Shown: one piece after another, positions 34,812 through 40,953 of the stretch
Position numbering within the stretch: the stretch's first letter is position 1
Layout of the letters: each line of letters begins with the position of its first letter
DNA from: an uncultured Pseudomonadota bacterium
GTDB taxonomy: Bacteria; Pseudomonadota; Gammaproteobacteria; Methylococcales; Methylomonadaceae
Assembly: GCA_903928965.1 (NCBI GenBank)
Contig: CAIYSZ010000010.1
Coordinates: 1 to 46,729 of the forward strand
DNA length: 46,729 nt
Direction: 5' to 3'
Program-made: the position numbers and the translations under genes
Notes under the pieces: generated by a model
What the model saw: the letters and a program-made list of their open reading frames with translations, nothing else
Told to the model about the DNA's origin: nothing
Databases searched by the model: none

Positions 34812-35564
34812 ATGCGATTTGAATTCGGGTTTTTGGGTCAACGTTATGCTTGTTCGTTGTGGCTGCTTATAGCTTATTGTTGTTTAACTGTTTTATTATG
34901 CGGGCTGGGTTTTTGGCAGCTGGAGCGGGCCGGGCTGAAGGCGGAGTTTCTGGCGCGGCGGCAGGCGGCGCTGGAGACGCAGGACGTAGTGGATTTGAAC
35001 CGGGAGGAAGCGGCCGACGTTCGCGAGTTGCGTTATCATCTTGCCAAGGCAACCGGCCATTATGACGCCGAGCATCAGTTTTTGTTGGATAATCGGATGC
35101 TGGATGGCCAGCCGGGTTATGATGTATTGACCCCATTCAAATTGTCCAATGGTCAGGCGATTCTGGTTAACCGCGGCTGGTTGCCGCTCGGCGCGGACCG
35201 CCGCGTGTTGCCGGATGTGAGGTTGGAGCAGGCTATTGATCAGGTTAGGGGGCGCATCAACCGTTTCCCCGAAGTGGGTTGGAAACTGGCCGGCATGGAG
35301 AAACCGGGCGCGGGTTGGCCGGCGTTGTTGCAGTTGGCGGAACCTAAGGCCTTGTCAGAGCATTTGGGTTACCCGGTTTACGATTTTCAATTGGAGTTGG
35401 CCCCGGAAATGGCGGGCGGTTATCGCCGGGAATGGCGGCAGCCGGAAGTGATGCCGCCCGAGCGGCATATCGGCTACGCCGTGCAATGGTTCGGTTTGGC
35501 GGCTACGCTAAGCGTTTTGTTTATTTTGAAAGCGATAAAAAAAATGGGTGACCGATCGGAATAG
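34812..35564 (+). CDS. SURF1 family cytochrome oxidase assembly protein
   Basis: SURF1 helps insert heme a into the oxidase subunit I. The 250-residue protein has the classical layout: an N-terminal TM (about 15-35, GFWQLERAGLKAEFLARRQ following), periplasmic loop with GYDVLTPFKLSNGQAILVNRGWLP near 97-120 and a C-terminal TM ending HIGYAVQWFGLAATLSVLFIL. No cytochrome oxidase structural genes are beside it, unlike in Pseudomonas, so it may be an orphan or serve an oxidase elsewhere. Confidence 0.9.
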   Translation: MRFEFGFLGQRYACSLWLLIAYCCLTVLLCGLGFWQLERAGLKAEFLARRQAALETQDVVDLNREEAADVRELRYHLAKATGHYDAEHQFLLDNRMLDGQPGYDVLTPFKLSNGQAILVNRGWLPLGADRRVLPDVRLEQAIDQVRGRINRFPEVGWKLAGMEKPGAGWPALLQLAEPKALSEHLGYPVYDFQLELAPEMAGGYRREWRQPEVMPPERHIGYAVQWFGLAATLSVLFILKAIKKMGDRSE

Positions 35565-35622
35565 TACCCATGGGCAGCCGTTGGTCTGTTATTTTTCGGC
35601 AATAGAGTTATTTTTTGTAACG

Positions 35623-36210
35623 ATGTATAGATTAAGTAAAAATCGATTAATGATTATCGGCATTTTCGCTATGAGCGTAGCGCCGTTCTCCTTGGCTTGG
35701 TTCTTGGCCGAGCATCCGGAGTATGTGCGTCTGGGTTCCAGTAATGGCGATTTAATCAAGCCGCCGGTGACGACGGAGTTGCGCGAGTTCACCGGCATAG
35801 ACGCCTTTAGCGCGGATAATCTGCGCGAATTGTCCGGACATTGGGTGTTGTTGACCGTGGGCGGAGAGGATTGCGGACCGGTGTGCCTGGAGAGCTTGTA
35901 TAAAGCGCGGCAACTGTCGCTGATGTTCGGCAAGGACGTGCCTAGGATACGCCGCGGATTGTTGTTGACGCCTGCCGCGCGGGCGGATTTGCCGCCGGAG
36001 TGGGCGGACGACGGCAGGCTGTTGAAGTTGCGGGCGGATGCGAAATTGCTGGACCGGGTGCGCGCCGCCGGCGGCAAGGAATCGGAAGCGGGCGCGATGC
36101 TGTTGATGGATCCGTTGGGCAATATCATGATGCGTTATGCGGCGGGGTATGATCCATACCGGGTTAGAAACGATTTAACCAAATTATTAAAAATTTCACA
36201 AATCGGTTAA
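35623..36210 (+). CDS. Membrane-anchored thioredoxin-fold-like protein of oxidase-assembly cluster
   Basis: The product is about 195 residues from ATG 35623 (a GTG 75 bases earlier overlaps SURF1 and lacks a better SD). One N-terminal TM (about 8-27) is followed by a soluble part with SGHWVLLTVGGEDCGPVCLESLYKARQL: a C-x3-C arrangement in the position where SCO proteins have CxxxC, and LLMDPLGNIMMRYAAGYDP, typical for SCO/thioredoxin-like proteins. Uncharacterised genes of this type sit between SURF1 and ctaA in Pseudomonas. A copper or disulfide role in oxidase assembly is inferred. Confidence 0.65.
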   Translation: MYRLSKNRLMIIGIFAMSVAPFSLAWFLAEHPEYVRLGSSNGDLIKPPVTTELREFTGIDAFSADNLRELSGHWVLLTVGGEDCGPVCLESLYKARQLSLMFGKDVPRIRRGLLLTPAARADLPPEWADDGRLLKLRADAKLLDRVRAAGGKESEAGAMLLMDPLGNIMMRYAAGYDPYRVRNDLTKLLKISQIG

Positions 36211-36215
36211 TTACG

Positions 36216-38195
36216 ATGTTTAAAAAATTATGTTGGCTGGCTAGCGCCCTGGCGCTGGCGTCGCTATTGCTGGGCAGTTATTCTCGTTTACGGGAGGCCG
36301 GGTTCGGTTGCGATGATTGGCCGGTCTGCTACGGGCAGTTGGGGAAAAGCGCGGACATTGCGGCTGGCGGGGCGGACGGTGTAGAGGTTTGGACCGCGCG
36401 GGCGGCGGATGCGGCGCGGGGCCTGTTGTTATTGACCGCGGCTTTGCTGTCGCCGGCGGTGCGATTTTCGCGAGACCCGGTATTGGGCGGCGGCGCGCGG
36501 CGCGGCTGGGGGGTGGCGGTGGCCGGTTTGGCGGTCGCGGCGGCGCAAAACGGTTTCTTTTGGTGGCCGGCGGTGTGGAAAAACATGCCGTTGGCGCAAA
36601 CCGCGCAAATCGGTTTGGACTGGCTGGCGGTTTGGGTCTTTGTTTGGCTGGCCTGGCGCGGCTTGCGGCCGCGCCGTTTGCCGGCTCCGGTTGGGCCGCA
36701 AGTTTGGGCGCTGGCGGCGATGCTGGTCTTGGGCTTGCAGATGTGGTTGGGCGCTTGGGTAAGCGTGGATTTCGCTTCCTTGGCCTGCGGCGAGTTTCCG
36801 CGTTGCGCCGGCGCTTGGCTGCCGGCGGCTGATTTCGCCGGTTGGCTGGGCAGCCTAGGGGCGGCCGATGCGTCGGTGATACCCGATGCGGTGAAGGTGG
36901 CGGCGCATTGGTTGCATCGTATCGGCGCGGCGCTGGTTTTTGTGGTGTGCACGGGTTTGATGTTGCGCGCGACTGACGAGGAAAATCCCAAGCCGATGCG
37001 GGCGGCCGGGGTGATTTTAAGCGGTTTGCTTTTGGTTCAGATTGGCTTGGGCATTTTCGCGGTCAAGCATGTGTTGCCATTCTGGGCGGTATTGTTGCAC
37101 CATGCCTGGGCGGCGGTGTTGATGACCCCAGTCTTGGCGATTTATTTTTATGGCCGTTATGCGCTGGCCGGCGCGGTCGAGGCGGAACCCGTCGCGGAGC
37201 CGCCGCTAGGGGCGGAGCCGGCCGCAGCGCCGGAGCCTGTAGAGCCGGTGGAGTCGTTAGAGCCGGCGGAAGCCAATTTAATGTCTCGCCTGAAAGCGCA
37301 ATTGAGCCGCACCCGCGGCAGCATGCGGGCGGTGTTGGCTAATTTGCAATTTGGGCAGGACCGCGGCGTCAAGGAATTGCTGGATGAGGTGGAAGCCAGT
37401 TTGATTATGGCGGATGTGGGCATGGAAACCACCACGCGCATTATCGAGCAATTGACGGCGGGTTTAAGTCAGGAGCAGTTGCGCGACGGCGCGGCGTTGA
37501 CCGGTGAACTTAAACAGTTGCTGCGCGCCATGCTGTTGCCGTGCAGCCAGCCGTTGCGGATTCCCGCCGAGCGCGACGGCCCGTTCGTGATTTTAGTGGT
37601 CGGCGTCAACGGGGCCGGCAAGACGACGACTATAGGTAAGATGGCGCACCGATTGAAGGGCCAAGGTTATAGCGTGATGCTGGCGGCGGGAGATACCTTC
37701 CGCGCCGCGGCGGTGGAGCAATTGCAAACCTGGGGCGAGCGTAACCAGGTTCCGGTGGTGGCGCAAGCCACTGGCGCGGATTCGGCGTCGGTTATTTTCG
37801 ACGCTTTGCAATCGGCGCGGGCTAAGGAAGTGGATGTGTTGATCGCCGACACCGCCGGCCGTTTGCATACTAAATCGAATTTGATGGACGAACTGAAAAA
37901 AATCAAACGCATTATCGGTAAGTTGGATGCATCCGCGCCGCACGAGGTGTTGCTGGTATTGGACGCCGGCACCGGACAAAACGCGTTGTCGCAAGCGCGC
38001 TTGTTTAATGAAGCGGTTAATTTAACCGGTATTGCCTTGACCAAGCTGGATGGCACCGCCAAGGGCGGGGTGATTTTTGGGTTGGCGAATCAATTGCAAT
38101 TGCCGATTCGGTTTATCGGGGTGGGGGAATCCGCGGCGGATTTGCAGGATTTCGACGCGGAAACGTTTGTCGAGGCCTTGTTCGACGCTGATTAA
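36216..38195 (+). CDS. Fusion: degenerate heme A synthase (CtaA) + SRP receptor FtsY
   Basis: One 659-codon frame. Residues 1-315 are a CtaA/COX15 membrane domain with about eight helices (GSYSRLREAGFGCDDWPVCYG 20-40; LGAWVSVDFASLACGEFPRCAG 178-199; AAHWLHRIGA 229-238; LLHHAWAA 293-300). Residues 320-355 are an E/P/A-rich linker. Residues 357-659 are the FtsY NG domain: GVNGAGKTTT (463-472), DTFRAAAVEQL (493-503), DTAGR (545-549), TKLDGTAKGG (609-618). FtsY receives SRP-ribosome complexes at the membrane. In the CtaA half the C-terminal heme ligands His234 and His295 remain, but the N-terminal pair is gone (Gln131 in place of one; the other replaced in the ARAADAARG segment), and the catalytic-Glu loop is shortened. 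It is followed by ftsE and ftsX as usual for ftsY. An internal ATG (codon 356, nt 37281, with GGAAG upstream) might also yield soluble FtsY. Confidence 0.9.
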   Translation: MFKKLCWLASALALASLLLGSYSRLREAGFGCDDWPVCYGQLGKSADIAAGGADGVEVWTARAADAARGLLLLTAALLSPAVRFSRDPVLGGGARRGWGVAVAGLAVAAAQNGFFWWPAVWKNMPLAQTAQIGLDWLAVWVFVWLAWRGLRPRRLPAPVGPQVWALAAMLVLGLQMWLGAWVSVDFASLACGEFPRCAGAWLPAADFAGWLGSLGAADASVIPDAVKVAAHWLHRIGAALVFVVCTGLMLRATDEENPKPMRAAGVILSGLLLVQIGLGIFAVKHVLPFWAVLLHHAWAAVLMTPVLAIYFYGRYALAGAVEAEPVAEPPLGAEPAAAPEPVEPVESLEPAEANLMSRLKAQLSRTRGSMRAVLANLQFGQDRGVKELLDEVEASLIMADVGMETTTRIIEQLTAGLSQEQLRDGAALTGELKQLLRAMLLPCSQPLRIPAERDGPFVILVVGVNGAGKTTTIGKMAHRLKGQGYSVMLAAGDTFRAAAVEQLQTWGERNQVPVVAQATGADSASVIFDALQSARAKEVDVLIADTAGRLHTKSNLMDELKKIKRIIGKLDASAPHEVLLVLDAGTGQNALSQARLFNEAVNLTGIALTKLDGTAKGGVIFGLANQLQLPIRFIGVGESAADLQDFDAETFVEALFDAD

Positions 38196-38213
38196 GACCT
38201 ATTTAACTGAACC

Positions 38214-38885
38214 ATGTTGAAACTGGAAGGCGTGTCTAAACGTTACCCCGAGGCCGGCGAGGTGTTGAGCGACGTCGGCTTTCATCTGGCGCGCGGGGAA
38301 ATGGCTTTTTTAACCGGGCGCTCTGGGGCCGGCAAAAGCACGTTGCTAAAGTTAATCGCCATGATGGAGTGGTGCAGCCGCGGCAAGATTTTTTTTGACG
38401 GCCAAAACATCAGCCGGGTCGGCGAGTGGCGGATTCCATTTTTGCGGCGGAAACTGGGGCTGATTTTTCAAGACTATAAATTGTTGAACGACCGCACGGT
38501 GTTCGATAATGTGGCGCTGCCGTTGATTGTCAGCGGCGTTAACCATCAGGAAGTGCCGCGGCGGGTGCGGGCGGCCTTGGATAAAGTGGGTTTGCTCGGC
38601 AAGGAGAAAAAATATCCGTTGGCGTTGTCGGGCGGGGAGCAGCAGCGGGTCGGCATTGCCCGCGCCATCGTCAACAAGCCGAGCTTGATTCTGGCGGATG
38701 AGCCGACCGGTAATCTGGACCCGGATTTGTCGGCGGAGATCATGGCCATGTTCGCCGAGTTTACGCAGGTGGGCGTTAGTTTGTTGATTGCTACCCATGA
38801 TATTGAGTTGATCAATAGTTTGCATTACCGGGTGCTGGTTTTGCACCGGGGGCGTTTGCTTGAGGCTGGGGACGGCGATGATTAA
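38214..38885 (+). CDS. ftsE: Cell division ATP-binding protein FtsE
   Basis: ABC ATPase of the FtsEX complex that controls peptidoglycan amidases at the septum. It has 223 residues: Walker A GRSGAGKSTL (37-46), signature LSGGEQQRVGIARAI (about 138-152), Walker B LILADEPTGNLD, and switch histidine in ATHD. It begins 18 bp after the ftsY stop. The standard ftsY-ftsE-ftsX order is preserved despite the fusion. Confidence 0.95.
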   Translation: MLKLEGVSKRYPEAGEVLSDVGFHLARGEMAFLTGRSGAGKSTLLKLIAMMEWCSRGKIFFDGQNISRVGEWRIPFLRRKLGLIFQDYKLLNDRTVFDNVALPLIVSGVNHQEVPRRVRAALDKVGLLGKEKKYPLALSGGEQQRVGIARAIVNKPSLILADEPTGNLDPDLSAEIMAMFAEFTQVGVSLLIATHDIELINSLHYRVLVLHRGRLLEAGDGDD

Positions 38886-39849
38886 GCCGGCCCGCAAAGG
38901 CCGCGCTCCGTTTTGGCGGCGAATGCAAGACCGTGGCCACGCTTATTTACTGAATCATGCGCATAGTTTGTTTTCCAGTCTTGGGCGTTTGAGCCGCAGT
39001 CCGTTTAATACATCCATGACGATTTTGGTGCTGTCTACCATTGTCGCCATGGCCGGCGGATTTTATATCGCCGTGGCGAATTTGCAGTTATTAACCGGCA
39101 ATTTGAAAGGGACGAATCAGATTTCTCTGTTTTTGCAGGAATCGGTCAGCGAAAACGCCGCCCTTAAATTGGCGGAGCAATTGCGCCGGCGCGAGGATAT
39201 GCAGGATGTCAAATTGATCACCAAAAAGCAGGCGTTCGAGGAGTTTAAGCAGCATAGCGGTTTTGCCGATGCTCTGAAAATTCTGGATTTCAATCCCTTG
39301 CCGCACGTTTTGCAATTGACGCCCAAATCGCAAACTGACAGCGCGGAGCAGGCGAACGCCTTGACCGCCGAGTTCAGGCAATGGCCGCAAGTTTATTTTG
39401 TGCAAGTGGATATGCAATGGATTGCGCGTTTGCAGGCGATCATGCAATTGGTGGACTCCGGCGTGAAAATGGCCGCCGGTTTGTTGGCGCTGGCGGTGAC
39501 GTTTATCGCCGGTAACACCATACGCCTGGAATTGCAAAACCGGCAGGACGAGGTGTATATTTCCAAACTGGTGGGGGCGACGCAGGCTTTTATTCAGCGC
39601 CCGTTTTTATACGCGGGTTTTTGGCTGGGTTTTATCAGCGGCTTATTTGGCTGGTTTATCATTACCGTGGAATTATACTTGCTGCAAGGTCCGGTGGAGC
39701 GCTTGGCCAGTTTATACGAGGGCGGGTTTGGCCTGCGCTTTATGAATTTTCGGGAATTTCTGGGTTTGTTGCTGGCGTCCACTACCGCGTCTTTGGTGGG
39801 GGCTTGGCTGGTGTTGAATTATCAGTTAAGGCAGTTGAAGCCGCAGTGA
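38878..39849 (+). CDS. ftsX: Cell division protein FtsX
   Basis: Membrane partner of FtsE. I place the start at ATG 38878 (MIKPARKGR), overlapping the ftsE stop by 8 bases; an ATG 18 bases upstream is less likely. The protein has about 323 residues: a cytoplasmic N-terminus, TM near 50-70, periplasmic ECL1 domain (FLQESVSENAALKLAEQLRRREDMQDVKLITKKQAFEEF), and three C-terminal TMs with NRQDEVYISKLVGAT, the FtsX permease motif. Confidence 0.93.
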   Translation: MIKPARKGRAPFWRRMQDRGHAYLLNHAHSLFSSLGRLSRSPFNTSMTILVLSTIVAMAGGFYIAVANLQLLTGNLKGTNQISLFLQESVSENAALKLAEQLRRREDMQDVKLITKKQAFEEFKQHSGFADALKILDFNPLPHVLQLTPKSQTDSAEQANALTAEFRQWPQVYFVQVDMQWIARLQAIMQLVDSGVKMAAGLLALAVTFIAGNTIRLELQNRQDEVYISKLVGATQAFIQRPFLYAGFWLGFISGLFGWFIITVELYLLQGPVERLASLYEGGFGLRFMNFREFLGLLLASTTASLVGAWLVLNYQLRQLKPQ

Positions 39850-40054
39850 TTAGTCAGGCCTTTGGCAAATGAGCGCCGTTCCGCTTCCGAGTACCGTTTG
39901 GATGTTCTTATCGGGTTGTATGGCAATTCTGGGTTTGTATCACCGTAAACAGCAAGGGTAATCAGAAGTAACTCTAAACACAGTGTAATGATAATAGTCT
40001 CTTTCGAGCGGATTTTTTTGTCTATTGCATTATCAATGAATGGTATGTGAGCTT

Positions 40055-40090
40055 AAGCAGGCATCGGGATTTTTAAACCGATGCCTGCTT
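40055..40090. terminator. 13-bp perfect hairpin after ftsX
   Basis: AAGCAGGCATCGG and CCGATGCCTGCTT form a 13-bp stem around a 10-nt loop (GATTTTTAAA), about 205 bp after ftsX. No long T-run follows, but A/T ends on both sides allow a bidirectional terminator. The surrounding 39850-40221 (372 bp) has no gene. Confidence 0.5.
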
Positions 40091-40163
40091 TCGGTCGTAT
40101 CCAGCCATCGGAATTAAACTAAATATATACAGGTCGCGTAGGTTTGTGCGAAACTAAAAATGT

Positions 40164-40169
40164 TATAAT
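40164..40169 (+). promoter_or_regulatory. -10 box upstream of ycgN
   Basis: A perfect TATAAT lies 52 bp before ycgN, flanked by ATGTT and AACAT arms. The -35 region is weak. Position is right for the ycgN promoter. Confidence 0.4.
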
Positions 40170-40221
40170 AAACATGTCATTAAGTAGCGAGCTGCCTAAG
40201 GCTAGCCGAAAAGAGTAGAGT

Positions 40222-40653
40222 ATGAAATTAGGCCGGCTGTCCGTGTTTCGCGGGTTGAACGAGGCGGAATGGGAGGCGTTGTGCGATGGTTGCGGGCGTT
40301 GTTGCTTATTTAAATTGGAGGATGAGGACAGCGGCGAGATTGCGTTTACCCGCGTCGCCTGCCGTTTGTTGGATACGCACACCTGCCGCTGCCGCGAGTA
40401 CGCGCGGCGCAAAGTGTTGGCGCCGGAATGTTTGCGCATTCGGGAGATGAAAGTCTCGCAATTGCATTGGCTGCCGCCGACCTGCGCCTATCGCTTGTTG
40501 GCCCTGGGTCAGCCGTTGCCGGAATGGCATCCGTTGCGTAGCGGCAACCCGGATTCGGTGCGTTTGGCTGGCATAGCGGTGGGCGGTTACGCCGTTTCAG
40601 AATTGGAGGCGGGCGATTTGGAGGATTATATTATTGAGGATTGGGACGCTTGA
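40222..40653 (+). CDS. YcgN family CxxCxxCC protein (UPF0260)
   Basis: The 143-residue protein has the iron/zinc-chelating CDGCGRCC cluster (residues 21-28) and later cysteines in DTHTCRCREYARRKVLAPECL and PPTCAYR, the full pattern of the YcgN/UPF0260 family (YkgJ-like). The function is unknown and the metal is inferred. Normal family length. It has its own promoter and stands alone. Confidence 0.9.
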   Translation: MKLGRLSVFRGLNEAEWEALCDGCGRCCLFKLEDEDSGEIAFTRVACRLLDTHTCRCREYARRKVLAPECLRIREMKVSQLHWLPPTCAYRLLALGQPLPEWHPLRSGNPDSVRLAGIAVGGYAVSELEAGDLEDYIIEDWDA

Positions 40654-40768
40654 GAGTTTGTTGGTGGAGGTTTAGGTTCGCCGCGACGCGCTTTGAGCCG
40701 CGCGCAAGTTCGATCTAATGTCATTTGCAGCGGATTTGACGTGATCCGCCGCTAAAAGCGTCTTTTTC

Positions 40769-40809
40769 TTGACGTGTATCAATATTTATTTTTGGCGCTT
40801 GGATAGAAT
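40769..40809 (+). promoter_or_regulatory. FNR-type box and class II promoter
   Basis: TTGACGTGTATCAA (40769-40782) matches the FNR/ANR consensus TTGAT-N4-ATCAA at 9 of 10 defined positions. Its centre (40775.5) lies 41.5 bases before position 40817, and a -10 box TAGAAT is at 40804-40809. This is exact class II geometry for an FNR-activated promoter starting near 40816. An FNR-type regulator is encoded at 45476. Confidence 0.65.
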
Positions 40810-40815
40810 TATCCC

Positions 40816-40905
40816 ATGTCGGCTGACTACTGTTGACATAATCCTCTTGAAAGATTTTTTATGTCTTTGCGGGCGGGTCGGCCTCCTTCCCCCGCCCTTT
40901 TTTTT
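40816..40905 (+). ncRNA. Candidate FNR-dependent small RNA
   Basis: Starting from the FNR-type promoter, about 90 nt are transcribed before a strong rho-independent terminator. The RNA would hold a GACATAA/TTATGTC stem (40835-40841 with 40859-40865), with an AU-rich loop between, and a GC-rich terminator stem ending in eight T. There is no ribosome-binding site with a credible frame. It resembles in logic, not sequence, the anaerobically induced sRNAs of other proteobacteria (FnrS, PhrS). The -10 box of ligA lies just downstream. Confidence 0.55.
40871..40905 (+). terminator. Rho-independent terminator before ligA
   Basis: GGGCGGG (40871-40877) pairs with CCCGCCC (40891-40897) around a 13-nt loop, followed by eight T. 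A terminator here argues against translation starting upstream of it in the ligA frame. Confidence 0.8.
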
Positions 40906-40920
40906 TGCCGCCTTGGCCGG

Positions 40921-40926
40921 TATAAT
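40921..40926 (+). promoter_or_regulatory. -10 box of ligA
   Basis: A perfect TATAAT lies 33 bases before the chosen ligA ATG (40954). The -35 region is only a T-run from the terminator tail. It supports ligA having its own start after the terminator. Confidence 0.4.
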
Positions 40927-40953
40927 CAGATACCGGTGTCTTTATTGTTTCTC

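Noticed and set aside
37150..37290. CtaA-FtsY fusion as a sequencing error
   Set aside because: The linker is open over more than 30 codons with sensible acidic/proline composition and no homopolymer at the junction; a single indel would not give this. Reads should still be checked.
40055..40090. Attachment site or insertion-sequence end
   Set aside because: It occurs once, with no target duplication or transposase; a terminator is simpler.
40861..40953. N-terminal extension of ligA from ATG 40861
   Set aside because: It would be translated through a perfect terminator hairpin with eight T, lacks a ribosome-binding site, and has no family similarity; a -10 box and ATG 40954 lie after it.
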